The notes below the pieces were generated by a model. It was not told where the DNA came from, did not search any database, and saw only the letters and a list, made by a program, of their open reading frames with translations. Of a stretch of DNA of 64,000 nt, positions 55,594-64,000 are shown piece after piece. Position 1 is the stretch's first letter. Every line of letters starts with the position of its first letter. The DNA comes from Aquabacterium sp. CECT 9606 (lineage in GTDB: Bacteria; Pseudomonadota; Gammaproteobacteria; Burkholderiales; Burkholderiaceae_C): positions 124,001-188,000 of the forward strand of contig NZ_CAKKNB010000004.1 in the NCBI RefSeq assembly GCF_918741295.1. The letters are read 5' to 3'. A program made the position numbers and the translations under genes.

Positions 55594-57312
55594 ATGGATG
55601 CACTAGTTGCATTGCTACTGTTAGTTTGTTTGGGCGTCCTGTTGTATGCCCTCTTCAAAGTTCGCGGGGAACTGGCAAAGGCTAAGGCTCATGCCGTGCA
55701 AGTACAGACGGAACTGGACGCGGTTGGTCGTGAGTCAGAACTTCGCCGCAGGGAAATCGAGTCGTTGACGCCCTTTGCCCAGGTGCGCGATGCAGCCTTG
55801 GAAGCCTCTGGCCTCTTGGAAGAGGCGAAGCGCCAGGCATCAGCGTTGCGCTCCGCAGGGGAGGTAGACAAGTCCCTCGCCAATTTGGAAGCCGATCAAC
55901 TCAGGCAAGCGGTTGGTGATGAAGTGCGAGCCAAGCGCCAAGCCGCAGACTTGATGCTCGAACAAGCCGGCTCACAGGCCGCCGGCATTGTCGATGAAGC
56001 TCGAAAAAATGCCGAAGCCATCGGCGGCGATGCTTACCGCGCACTAGAGGACGCCAAGAACATTGCAGCCACCGTCCAGGCGATGAAGAACGTCATTGAT
56101 GGGTATGGCAATCGCTACATGATCCCAACCCACAGCCTGCTCGATGACCTTGCAGAAGCGTATTCGCATGAAGAAGCCGGGCGTGAACTGAAGCAAGCAC
56201 GTGAACGCACCAAGCGCATGGTGGTGCAAGGCATTGCGGCCGATTGCGACTACGTCGAAAAAGTTCGCAAGGAGACGGCCATCAGATTCGTGACGGATGC
56301 GTTCAATGGCAAGGCCGACTCCATCCTGTCGCGGGCGAAGATCGACAACTTCGGGACTTTGCAACAAGAGCTGAGGGATGCTGTTGCCATCGTCAATGCC
56401 AATGGAACGGCGTTCAAGTCCGCGCGCATCAAACCAGAGTACGTGGAAAGTCGAATCCAGGAGCTTCAATGGGCCGTGCGGGTGAACGAACTGCGTGAGC
56501 GGGAGCGTGAAGAGCAACGCCGCATCCGGGAGCAGATTCGTGAAGAAGAAAAAGCTCGTCGCGAATACGAACGCGCGATAAAGGAAGCAGCCAAAGAAGA
56601 AGACACCATCCGCAAAGCGATGGAGAAAGCCCAAGCCCAGGTTGCCAAGGCTTCGGATGAACAGCGTGCCAAGTACGAGGCCTTGTTGGCTGAACTTCAA
56701 GGCAAGTTGCTGGATGCGGAAAGTAAGAACCAGCGGGCCTTGTCGATGGCTCAGCAAACCAAAGCTGGCCATGTCTATGTGATCTCGAATGTTGGCTCAT
56801 TCGGAGAGCACGTCTACAAGGTGGGCATGACTCGCCGCATGGAGCCGCTGGATCGCATTCGTGAATTGGGCGATGCCAGTGTGCCGTTCGGGTTCGATGT
56901 TCACGCCATGATCTGGTCGGACAACGCGCCGCAGTTGGAGACCAAGTTGCACCGGATGTTTGTGCAGGCGCAGGTGAACAAGCTCAATCCCAGAAAAGAG
57001 TTTTTCAGGGTGGGCATCACAGACTTGAGGGTGGCGATGGAGAACATGGGACTCAATGTGAGTTGGACCATGGCTGCTGAGGCGCGCGAGTACAGGGAAA
57101 CGCTAGCGATAGAGAAGCAGATCGAAGAGAGCGAACTGGCTCGTCAAGTATGGGTGAGTCAGCAGTTGGTTTATGAAGCCAGCATGGCTGCGGAGGATCC
57201 GGACGATGAGGGCGGGGCTGCCCAGATTGCGGGGCCGAATCTTGCGACACCGGGACAGTTAGCAGTAACACCTAATTCCCAAGAAGCACATATCTCCAAT
57301 TTGGCTGCTTGA
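55594..57312 (+). CDS. DUF4041 protein with C-terminal T5orf172 (GIY-YIG-like) nuclease domain
   Basis: A 572-residue protein: one N-terminal membrane helix (about 3-22), a long coiled coil (25-150), the DUF4041 core (about 165-310, with DGYGNRYMIPTHSLLDDLAE), a charged coiled coil (RERERE and KAREEYERAI-type, about 300-385), and a C-terminal T5orf172 domain (about 392-470) reading GHVYVISN, then YKVGMTRR and the downstream LETKLHRMF. T5orf172 is related to GIY-YIG nucleases. Such proteins occur in phages and defence islands. AGGGAGGA precedes the ATG. The anchored coiled-coil nuclease layout is unusual; the role is unproven. Confidence 0.75.
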   Translation: MDALVALLLLVCLGVLLYALFKVRGELAKAKAHAVQVQTELDAVGRESELRRREIESLTPFAQVRDAALEASGLLEEAKRQASALRSAGEVDKSLANLEADQLRQAVGDEVRAKRQAADLMLEQAGSQAAGIVDEARKNAEAIGGDAYRALEDAKNIAATVQAMKNVIDGYGNRYMIPTHSLLDDLAEAYSHEEAGRELKQARERTKRMVVQGIAADCDYVEKVRKETAIRFVTDAFNGKADSILSRAKIDNFGTLQQELRDAVAIVNANGTAFKSARIKPEYVESRIQELQWAVRVNELREREREEQRRIREQIREEEKARREYERAIKEAAKEEDTIRKAMEKAQAQVAKASDEQRAKYEALLAELQGKLLDAESKNQRALSMAQQTKAGHVYVISNVGSFGEHVYKVGMTRRMEPLDRIRELGDASVPFGFDVHAMIWSDNAPQLETKLHRMFVQAQVNKLNPRKEFFRVGITDLRVAMENMGLNVSWTMAAEAREYRETLAIEKQIEESELARQVWVSQQLVYEASMAAEDPDDEGGAAQIAGPNLATPGQLAVTPNSQEAHISNLAA

Positions 57313-57366
57313 AATTGCCAGGGCTACGCCGTCAGGTTCAACTCGCCATTAGCTTCAAAAATTCAT

Positions 57367-57999
57367 ATGCGCGCACCTGTATTCGATTTCGCATTGTCAG
57401 TAGATAGCCAGATTGAAGCGCTATCGAGACAGGAGTACATCCTCAGAACTGGGAGGGCTAAGCACTTGCTGGAGGAACTGTACCCTTTGAGCCGATTTGC
57501 CATTAGTCTCAAGTTTCCAGGCTCTCATGTAGAAGTCGAAGCTTTCGAGAACAATGAGCCCGTTGATGGAGTAATTCATTTCTTAGGTCAATATTCTCAA
57601 GAGCTCAATGTCGAAGTGACCTATGTACACTCATATGAAGATGCGTTGAGGCGAGAACTTATGTGGAGAACGGGATCAACTCCAACGGCGGGAAGGATCT
57701 ATCGAGACAAAATCACAGGCGAGATTGTTGCCGTCAGCGAAATAGAACCATATAAAGTCGGTATTGAAAATTTAGCCGAAAGCATTGCGTACCTGCACGA
57801 GAAGAAGGCGAAAAAGCAATATCCAAGAGGAACCAATCTTTTAGTAGGTTTTGATGACCCGACTTTTTTTGGTCAGGATCGATGGCGGGCACTGTTTACA
57901 GAGCTCAGGAAGATAACCGATTTATCTGGGGGTTGTTTCTCGGACACTCATATCATCAACTGCGGGACGAATGAGTTAATGTCAAATGCAAATTTCTGA
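57367..57999 (+). CDS. Unrecognised 210-residue protein in the defence island
   Basis: Starts MRAPVFDFALSVDSQIEALS with no clear ribosome binding site. It is soluble and mixed alpha/beta, with TPTAGRIYRDKITGEIVAVS in the middle and FGQDRWRALFTELRKITDLS near the C-terminus, which looks like the end of a restriction-endonuclease-like or NTPase fold but has no motif I can assign. Base composition is clearly lower in GC than the flanks. It sits between the DUF4041 and SIR2-HerA genes. A role in defence is suggested only by context. Confidence 0.6.
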   Translation: MRAPVFDFALSVDSQIEALSRQEYILRTGRAKHLLEELYPLSRFAISLKFPGSHVEVEAFENNEPVDGVIHFLGQYSQELNVEVTYVHSYEDALRRELMWRTGSTPTAGRIYRDKITGEIVAVSEIEPYKVGIENLAESIAYLHEKKAKKQYPRGTNLLVGFDDPTFFGQDRWRALFTELRKITDLSGGCFSDTHIINCGTNELMSNANF

Positions 58000-58287
58000 T
58001 TTTATTCCAGTCGGCAACTCGCCGTAGCGTTGTGGCTTCTCATGAATGCATGTTAACTCACTATCAAATAAAAGTATTTTTTGGCGCCTAAATGACGCAC
58101 GGTTCGCAGTTCCATCGCGAAATCGAACGCTCGGTCAGTAGGGGCGCTGCGCGCCGTAGGTGTTTTCAGAGTCTGTTAAGCGTTGGGTTCGGCCGTGTTG
58201 CCGAATTTCATGGGCGCAACTGCCGCTCATTTCGCATGAAAGCTAGGATTCATTTGCCCGTCTCGGGTTGCATTAAGGGAGGAAAAT

Positions 58288-59361
58288 ATGTCGAGCGAAA
58301 CGAAAGAGCGTGTTCTTCAATGGCTTACAGGCTCAGATACCTGCTTTCTCATTGGCGCCGGTTGCAGTCGCTGCGCAGGAAAACCGCTCATTGGCGAATT
58401 GACAACGAATGTGTTGGCTAAGGTCGATGCGTCCATTAAGACAGAATTCGATGGACTGAAAGCAGCTGGAACGCGGCCAACGACGATCGAAGACCTCATA
58501 AATTATTTGGTGCGTTACCAAAATATTCTGCAAACGCTTAGAGATGCAGATAAACATGCGGTCAAGCCAGCATGGATTGGCGACGCGTTGCATTCCATTA
58601 AGAAAGAAATCGTCGAGAACATTGCCGATTCATGGCTGGATAGCACGGTACATGCGCGTTTTCTGCAGCGGATCGCTAATAGATCAACAAAGGCAGGTCG
58701 CGATATTTTTACTCTTAACTATGACACGCTGATTGAGGCGACACTTGATAAATTGCGTTATCAGTATGTTGATGGTTTTCGAGGTTCACGTCTGGGGTGG
58801 TTTGACCCGACGATATTTGAAGAGGCGCCAACCTGCATGCCGAATTTTCGAATTTACAAACTGCACGGCTCTATTAACTGGTTACGAGAAAAAACTGGGC
58901 ATGTACGTCGCTCGGTCGTCAGTTCAGCCGCCGACATCACAGAAACAGTCCTTGTTTATCCCTCGGAACAAAAATATCTCCAAACCCAGTTTGGCGTGTA
59001 TGAGACACTTTTCGGTAAATTCAGAGCGCGCTTGCGCGCGCCCAATGTGAACAACTGCCTTGTGACGCTGGGCTACAGCTTCAATGACGAACATATTAAT
59101 GAAGCAATCATTGATGCTGTTAACGCCACCGGCAGCAATCTGACCGTGATAGCGTTCATTGGGCCCGACGTGAAAGCGATTGAGCAGCAAACACAACTAA
59201 AAGAAATTGAAAAACGCTGCAATAGCCGATTTAATGCTTATGTCGGTAATTCATTTCATGTTGGCGATGCGCTTGATGCGACCGAAGCAAAGATTCTTCT
59301 TGAGGCGGAGCTTTGGAAATTTGAAGGCTTAGTGGATTACATCGCAGGGGTGGCAGCATGA
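58288..59361 (+). CDS. SIR2-domain NADase of a SIR2-HerA antiphage system
   Basis: A 357-residue protein with a SIR2-like NAD-binding core: CFLIGAGCSRCAGKPLIGEL (19-38), IFTLNYDTLIEATL (140-153, N144 expected to be catalytic) and YKLHGSINW (190-198, His193). A GYSFNDEHINEAI segment follows. SIR2-HerA systems deplete NAD after phage sensing, causing abortive infection. AGGGAGGA lies just before the ATG. It overlaps herA by 4 nt (ATGA), the arrangement seen in characterised pairs. Confidence 0.88.
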   Translation: MSSETKERVLQWLTGSDTCFLIGAGCSRCAGKPLIGELTTNVLAKVDASIKTEFDGLKAAGTRPTTIEDLINYLVRYQNILQTLRDADKHAVKPAWIGDALHSIKKEIVENIADSWLDSTVHARFLQRIANRSTKAGRDIFTLNYDTLIEATLDKLRYQYVDGFRGSRLGWFDPTIFEEAPTCMPNFRIYKLHGSINWLREKTGHVRRSVVSSAADITETVLVYPSEQKYLQTQFGVYETLFGKFRARLRAPNVNNCLVTLGYSFNDEHINEAIIDAVNATGSNLTVIAFIGPDVKAIEQQTQLKEIEKRCNSRFNAYVGNSFHVGDALDATEAKILLEAELWKFEGLVDYIAGVAA

Positions 59362-61022
59362 GCGCAGAAATTCTACGGGTTGGCCGGGTTATCGAGATTT
59401 CTGGCTCTAAAGTTGTCGGTGAATTGGAGTCTTCTGTCGAAGACCTATATCGGACCTATAAAAGCCGCCGCTACACAGTGGGACAGATCGGCTCAATTGT
59501 TCGAATCGAGGCTGGCGACAAGTTAGTGTTCGGCCTCGTGACAGCGTTGAGAATGGCTGAAGTCGCCATAGCAGAAAAATCCAAAGATAAGAAAGTAGTG
59601 GAACGCAGCAGTGATGCCAAATGGCTCGAAATCGAGCTTTTCGGCGAAGGGCTGCGTAGCGGTCTTGGTGAAAACGATTTCACATTTCAACGTGGCGTTG
59701 TCACCTACCCTCTGCCTGGTCAGCCCATATTTGTCGCGACTGTGGGTGAGTTGAGTCAAATTTATAATCGGCCTGACAGCCCCTCTATTCATATTGGCTC
59801 GCTGTCGCAGGCATCGGCATTGCCAATTTACCTAATGACGAATGAGTTGCTTGGCAAGCATTTCGCTGTGCTTGGGACAACTGGGTCTGGAAAGTCCTGC
59901 TCTGTTACTGTCTTACTCCAAGCAATATTGGATGCGGCGCCCAGCGGACACATCATTCTTCTAGATCCGCACAACGAATATAGTAGGGCCTTTGGTACAA
60001 GGGCCGAAGTCATTGACCCAGCAACACTGAACTTGCCTCACTGGCTACTAAATTTTGAGGAATGTAGTGAGATTTTTGTTGGGAAGTCCGAATTCGCCGC
60101 AACTAGTCAAACCAATATACTTAAGGAAGCAATATTGTCGGCTCGTCGTAGCTTTGGGATCGCCGATATTGCGGCAGACGATATAACTGTAGATACACCC
60201 ATACCCTACAAACTTGGCGCGGTATTGGCGGCTGTTGAGCTACAGGCCAAGGACCTGTCACCATCAAAACGAGAGTCTCATGACAAGATCATCAACAAGA
60301 TCAAGTCGATGCAAGCTGACAAACGGTTCTCTTTCTTGGTTCGTCCTGATACGGAAGTGACTGATGGCCTTGTTGACATCATCAAGCAATACCTGAGAAT
60401 TCCAGTCGACGACAAGCCAATATCAATCATTGACCTTTCTGGCATTCCTTCGGATGTGGTTGATGTGGTGGTGTCTGTCCTGTGTCGCATGGTCTTCGAC
60501 TTCGCAGTTTGGAGTCCGCGTCCGGTCAAAGTACCGATCCTTCTAGTCTGCGAAGAGGCTCACCGCTATGCGCCACGCAGTGACGCGGCGGCCTTTCAGC
60601 CTACAAAGCAAGCCTTGGCGCGAATTGCCAAGGAGGGCCGCAAGTACGGCGTATCGCTAGGACTTATCTCCCAACGCCCCTCAGAACTTGCGGAAACCAT
60701 CCTCTCGCAGTGCAATACCTTGATCGCCTTACGCATGAGCAACGAACAGGATCAGCACTTTGTGCAAAGGGCGTTACCAGATGCCGTGCGAAGCCTGATT
60801 GACTCGTTGCCAACGCTTCGTTCTCAGGAGGCACTCATTGTCGGCGAGGGAACTGCCGTGCCTGTTCGAGTGCGATTCAGTGACCTTGCTGAAGACCGCC
60901 GCCCCCACAGTGCAGACGTTCCTTTCGCGGCTTTGTGGTGTACGGACACCGCAGATGCTGCCTACGTTACCGACATTGTTCGCAGGTGGCGACAGCAGGA
61001 AAGGCCAACCATAGGCACTTAA
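59358..61022 (+). CDS. herA: HerA-type ATPase of the SIR2-HerA system
   Basis: A 554-residue HerA/FtsK-superfamily ATPase. An N-terminal HAS-barrel domain (about 1-130), Walker A GTTGSGKS (173-180), HIILLDPHNEYSRAFG, a Walker B-like ILLVCEEAHRYAP near 393-405, and an arginine-finger region near RIAKEGRKYGVSLGLISQRP. HerA forms hexamers that assemble with SIR2 and supply the sensing or nuclease/translocase part. Nearby GC content is low compared with the core genes on either side, which suggests horizontal acquisition. Confidence 0.9.
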   Translation: MSAEILRVGRVIEISGSKVVGELESSVEDLYRTYKSRRYTVGQIGSIVRIEAGDKLVFGLVTALRMAEVAIAEKSKDKKVVERSSDAKWLEIELFGEGLRSGLGENDFTFQRGVVTYPLPGQPIFVATVGELSQIYNRPDSPSIHIGSLSQASALPIYLMTNELLGKHFAVLGTTGSGKSCSVTVLLQAILDAAPSGHIILLDPHNEYSRAFGTRAEVIDPATLNLPHWLLNFEECSEIFVGKSEFAATSQTNILKEAILSARRSFGIADIAADDITVDTPIPYKLGAVLAAVELQAKDLSPSKRESHDKIINKIKSMQADKRFSFLVRPDTEVTDGLVDIIKQYLRIPVDDKPISIIDLSGIPSDVVDVVVSVLCRMVFDFAVWSPRPVKVPILLVCEEAHRYAPRSDAAAFQPTKQALARIAKEGRKYGVSLGLISQRPSELAETILSQCNTLIALRMSNEQDQHFVQRALPDAVRSLIDSLPTLRSQEALIVGEGTAVPVRVRFSDLAEDRRPHSADVPFAALWCTDTADAAYVTDIVRRWRQQERPTIGT

Positions 61023-61265
61023 CAGTCTCAGTACTGAATTTCCGATCGGGGATGGAACTGATTGAAAAGACCGCACAAGGTGTCGATTAAAGCTTTAAAC
61101 CGACCGTGCAGGGGGCCTGCAGTCGGCCAACCTGCACGAAAGCTGGGACGAAAGCGTCAGTCCTGAAGAAGTGGTACTTCCTAATGTTGCTCGTCCCCGA
61201 CCGCTTCCAACCACTTCACCTTCTTGCCAAGAATCACTCCAATGATGGCCAATGCGCCATTACTC

Positions 61266-61622
61266 TCAATGACTAATCATCCAAGGCCTCTTCGACGGAA
61301 ACGCCTTGTTCCCATTCGCCGCCGTCACCGTCGCACTCCGGATCCCCTTGGAGGCCGTCGAGCAGCACCCGCACCCCGACGGGTGGCTCAACCTCCCATA
61401 GCTCCCATCCTTTGAAGAACGCGGCTCATGCCGCGCCTTCTCATTGCGGTCCATGGCCGTGCGCGTGTCACTGCTCACGCAGGCCAGCCGCGGTGCCGTC
61501 GCGAACACGCGGCCCGCCGCGCTCCCGCATTCCGGGCAGGCGCACGGCTCGTTGCGTTGCGAGACGCTGCGGATGGCATCGAAGCCACCGCAGTCCGGGC
61601 AGTCGTATTCATAGGTCGGCAT
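61266..61622 (-). CDS. fmdB: FmdB-family zinc ribbon protein
   Basis: A 118-residue protein starting MPTYEYDCPDCGGFDAIRSV, with two CxxC zinc knuckles (CPDC and CPEC), and ending AFPSKRPWMISH, as in FmdB proteins next to formamidase genes. It was proposed to be regulatory in Methylophilus. It starts 27 bp after the fmdA stop. It marks the right edge of the defence island; the 243 bp between it and herA show no recognisable gene. Confidence 0.85.
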   Translation of the reverse strand: MPTYEYDCPDCGGFDAIRSVSQRNEPCACPECGSAAGRVFATAPRLACVSSDTRTAMDRNEKARHEPRSSKDGSYGRLSHPSGCGCCSTASKGIRSATVTAANGNKAFPSKRPWMISH

Positions 61623-61649
61623 GTGGTGGCTCCTGCTTCGATCGATCAA

Positions 61650-62879
61650 TCAGAGGTCTTGCGAGATCGGCATGTCGATGCTGCCGTCCAGCATCTTGAT
61701 GGGCCCGGCCGCGGTCGGGTTGATGTCGAACTCGAAGATCTCGGTCGGCAACCACAAGGTGGCGCACGCGTTCGGGATGTCGACCACGCCGCTGATGTGG
61801 CCCTGCACGGGGGCGGTGCCCAGGATCGAATAAGCCTGTGCCTTGCTGTAGCCGAACTTGGTCAGGTACTCGATGGCGTTCAGGCAGGCCTGGCGGTAGG
61901 CCACGTGCACGTCCAGGTAGTGCTGCTTGCCGTATTCGTCGACCGAGATGCCTTCAAAGATCAGGTAGTCCTTGTAGTTGGGCGTGATCGGGCTGGGCTT
62001 GAAGATGGGGTTCTTGATGCCGTACTTGGCCATGCCGCCCTTGATGACCGACACGCGCATGTGCACCCAGCCGGCCATCTCGATGGCGCCGCAGAAGGTG
62101 ATCTCGCCATCGCCCTGGCTGAAGTGCAGGTCGCCCACGCTCAGGCCCGCGCCTTCCACGTACACGGGGAAGAAGACCTTGGAGCCGCGCGACAAGTCCT
62201 TGATGTCGCAGTTGCCGCCGTGTTCACGCGGGGGCACCGTGCGGGCGCCTTCGGCCGCGATCTTTTCCTTGGCCGCGCCCGTGGCCTTGCCGGCGTGGGT
62301 GGTGGCCCCGAAGGGCGGGTTGGCCAAGGGGGGCACGCGGTCGGGCTGGGTGGCGATGAAGTCCACTTCGCGCTCGTTCCAGGTGGCCAGCATCTTGGGG
62401 TCGGGCAGGCAGCCAATCAGGCCGGGGTGGATCAGGCCGGCAAACTCCACACCAGGGATGTGGCGGCTCTTGGTGAACATGCCATTGAAGTCCCAGATCG
62501 ACTTCTGCGCCAGCGGGAAGTGCTCGGTCAAGAAACCGCCGCCGTTTTTCTTGCTGAAGAAGCCGTTGAAGCCCCACAGGCTGTCTTGCTTGGCACCGAT
62601 GTCCAGCAGCTCCACCACCAGCAGGTCGCCCGGCTCGGCACCCTTCACGCCCACGGGGCCCGACAAAAAGTGCACCGTGGTCAGGTCCACGTCGCGCACG
62701 TCGTCGGCGCTGTCGTTGTTCTTGATGTAGCCGCCGGTCCAGTCGTAGGTTTCCAGCACGAAGTCGTCGCCGGGGTTCACCCAGCAGGCCATGGGGATGT
62801 CCGGGTGCCAGCGGTTGTGGATGTTCTCGTTGCTGTAGGGCGATTCGTTGAGGTCGACTTTGATGAGGGTTTCAGGCAT
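61650..62879 (-). CDS. fmdA: Formamidase
   Basis: Hydrolyses formamide (or a short-chain amide) to formate and ammonia. The 409-residue protein starts MPETLIKVDLNESPYSNENI and includes NRWHPDIPMACWVNPGDDF, VVELLDIGAKQDSLWGFNGF and PREHGGNCDIKDLSRGSKVF, typical of the FmdA/AmdA acetamidase/formamidase family. The length matches FmdA. It lies 17 bp after urtE on the same strand, so the urea/amide ABC transporter and the enzyme are probably one operon. Confidence 0.93.
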   Translation of the reverse strand: MPETLIKVDLNESPYSNENIHNRWHPDIPMACWVNPGDDFVLETYDWTGGYIKNNDSADDVRDVDLTTVHFLSGPVGVKGAEPGDLLVVELLDIGAKQDSLWGFNGFFSKKNGGGFLTEHFPLAQKSIWDFNGMFTKSRHIPGVEFAGLIHPGLIGCLPDPKMLATWNEREVDFIATQPDRVPPLANPPFGATTHAGKATGAAKEKIAAEGARTVPPREHGGNCDIKDLSRGSKVFFPVYVEGAGLSVGDLHFSQGDGEITFCGAIEMAGWVHMRVSVIKGGMAKYGIKNPIFKPSPITPNYKDYLIFEGISVDEYGKQHYLDVHVAYRQACLNAIEYLTKFGYSKAQAYSILGTAPVQGHISGVVDIPNACATLWLPTEIFEFDINPTAAGPIKMLDGSIDMPISQDL

Positions 62880-62896
62880 GGCTTGGCTCCTTTGAC

Positions 62897-63586
62897 TTAC
62901 ACAGAGAGGTATTGCTTGATGCGCGCGACGTCGGTGTCGGCGCGGTCGGTTTCATGGACCAGGCGGCCGCCTTCGATCACGAAGAGGCGGTCGGCCACGT
63001 CCAGCGCGAAGGACAGCACTTGCTCGGACACGATGATCGTGATGTCGCGCATCTTGCGGATCTCGTTCAGGGCCTTGGCGATGTCCTTGATGATGGAAGG
63101 CTGGATGCCCTCGGTGGGCTCGTCGAGCAGCAGCACCTTGGGGTTGGTGACCAGCGCGCGGGCGATGGCCAGTTGCTGCTGTTGCCCGCCCGACAGGTTG
63201 CCGCCCTTGCGCGCGCGCATGTCGAACAGCACGGGGAAGAGCGCGTAGATCTCATCGGGGATGCGCTTGTGCTTGGCGTTTTCCAGGCCGGTCTGGATGT
63301 TCTCTTCCACCGTCAGGGTGGGGAAGATCATGCGGCCCTGCGGCACATAGGCGATGCCCTTGGCCACGCGGCGGTAGCTCTCGTCCTTGGTGACATCAAG
63401 CCCGCCCACTTCGACCTTGCCCGACTTGGTGGGCAGCACGCCCATCAGGCTCTTGAACAGCGTGGTCTTGCCCATGCCGTTGCGGCCCATGATGGCCACG
63501 GTTTCCTTGGATTTGGCCTCGAACGAGATGCCGTGCAGCGCCTCGCTCTGACCGTATGCGACAAACAGATCGTTGACTGCCAACAT
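62897..63586 (-). CDS. urtE: Urea/short-chain amide ABC transporter ATP-binding subunit UrtE
   Basis: A 229-residue ABC ATPase of the branched-chain amino acid/urea type: Walker A GRNGMGKTT, signature LSGGQQQQLAIARAL, Walker B VLLLDEPTEGIQPS, and a VSEQVLSFAL H-loop region in which the usual His is replaced (typical of UrtE/LivF). It starts MLAVNDLFVAYGQSEALHG; the open frame upstream to 63892 overlaps urtD in another frame and is not real. The spacing to urtD is 26 bp. Confidence 0.92.
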   Translation of the reverse strand: MLAVNDLFVAYGQSEALHGISFEAKSKETVAIMGRNGMGKTTLFKSLMGVLPTKSGKVEVGGLDVTKDESYRRVAKGIAYVPQGRMIFPTLTVEENIQTGLENAKHKRIPDEIYALFPVLFDMRARKGGNLSGGQQQQLAIARALVTNPKVLLLDEPTEGIQPSIIKDIAKALNEIRKMRDITIIVSEQVLSFALDVADRLFVIEGGRLVHETDRADTDVARIKQYLSV

Positions 63587-63612
63587 GGTGTTGCTTTCCT
63601 TGGCTTGAAGGC

Positions 63613-64000
63613 TCAGTGGCCCAGATACACGTCGATGACCTTGGGATCGTTCTGGACCTTGTCCATCGACCCTTCCGCCAGGATCTTTCCCTGGTGCATC
63701 ACGGTCACCTTGTCGGCGATGCGCTTGACGAAATCCATGTCGTGCTCGATCACGATGAGCGAGCGGTTCTTGGCGATGCGTTGCAGCAGCTCGGCGGTGA
63801 GCTCGCGCTCGCGCACGCTCATGCCGGCGATGGGCTCGTCCAGCATCAGCAGCTCGGGGTCTTGCATCAGCAACATGCCGATCTCCAGCCACTGCTTCTG
63901 GCCGTGGCTGAGCAGGCCGGATTCGGTGTGCAGCTGGTCGGCCAGGCCGATCTCTTCAGCCACCGATTGGATGCGGGCCTTGACCTCGTCGGTGCAGCTG
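63613..64000 (-). CDS. urtD: Urea/short-chain amide ABC transporter ATP-binding subunit UrtD, C-terminal part (runs off the window)
   Basis: The last 128 codons are visible, beginning SCTDEVKARIQSVAEEIGLA. They contain the signature LSHGQKQWLEIGMLL, Walker B LLMLDEPIAGMSV and H-loop IVIEHDMDFVKRI, ending KVIDVYLGH. LSHGQKQWLEIGMLLMQDP is the wording typical of UrtD rather than LivG. The 5' part lies beyond the window. Confidence 0.92.
   Translation of the reverse strand, partial: SCTDEVKARIQSVAEEIGLADQLHTESGLLSHGQKQWLEIGMLLMQDPELLMLDEPIAGMSVRERELTAELLQRIAKNRSLIVIEHDMDFVKRIADKVTVMHQGKILAEGSMDKVQNDPKVIDVYLGH

Noticed and set aside
61023..61265. A gene fragment on the minus strand reading GVILGKKVKWLEAVGDEQH near the island edge.
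   Set aside because: Too short, preceded by a stop, and not similar to anything I recognise; the neighbouring fmdB ends normally.

Overview
The window is high-GC DNA from a betaproteobacterium, most likely Burkholderiales near Comamonadaceae or Leptothrix/Sphaerotilus-type bacteria. This rests on yicC-gmk-rpoZ-spoT followed by greB, a Burkholderiales-type minor pilin operon with pilY1, a malic enzyme fused to a phosphotransacetylase-like domain, and urtDE followed by fmdAB. All names come from reading motifs; no database search was run.

Layout. 0-6 kb is housekeeping: PP2C phosphatase and Ser/Thr kinase, yicC, gmk, rpoZ, the (p)ppGpp enzyme, greB. 6-25 kb holds a MerR-like/degenerate receiver protein, a VTT membrane protein, a type IV minor pilin operon (fimT-pilV-W-X-Y1) ending in a TonB-like gene, a PaaX-like regulator with a fatty acid desaturase, malic enzyme, a GGDEF-EAL protein, a lone polysaccharide export protein and an RsmB-type methyltransferase. 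25-37 kb is metabolic and regulatory: DUF2804, hemerythrin, two Baeyer-Villiger-type monooxygenases (one coupled to an alpha/beta hydrolase), cardiolipin synthase, LysR, AraC, a histidine kinase and a VOC protein.

37-55 kb is accessory. Two chemoreceptors in opposite orientation flank a secreted glycoside hydrolase. After them come small secreted proteins (ADYC-type, pentapeptide repeat, beta-helix, proline-rich), a metzincin-like peptidase, a ParE-type toxin-antitoxin pair, an AraC regulator with an enoyl-CoA hydratase and a nitronate monooxygenase-like enzyme, and a type VI secretion effector module (PAAR, Tae4 amidase, three small downstream genes). Four direct copies of the 3' part of one orphan gene (one complete, three cut short at the 5' side to different lengths) mark the boundaries of three blocks here. 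Hairpin repeats accompany these copies. I consider this the most unusual structure in the window.

55-61 kb is a lower-GC defence island: a DUF4041/T5orf172 (GIY-YIG-like) protein, an unrecognised 210-residue protein, and a SIR2-HerA pair. From 61.2 kb the sequence returns to high-GC core type with fmdB, fmdA, urtE and the end of urtD, all on the minus strand.

No rRNA, tRNA, CRISPR array or intact insertion sequence was recognised. The only stretches above about 300 bases without a gene are 38808-39154, 47871-48190 and 54482-54863; all three carry the orphan-gene copies and/or hairpin repeats.
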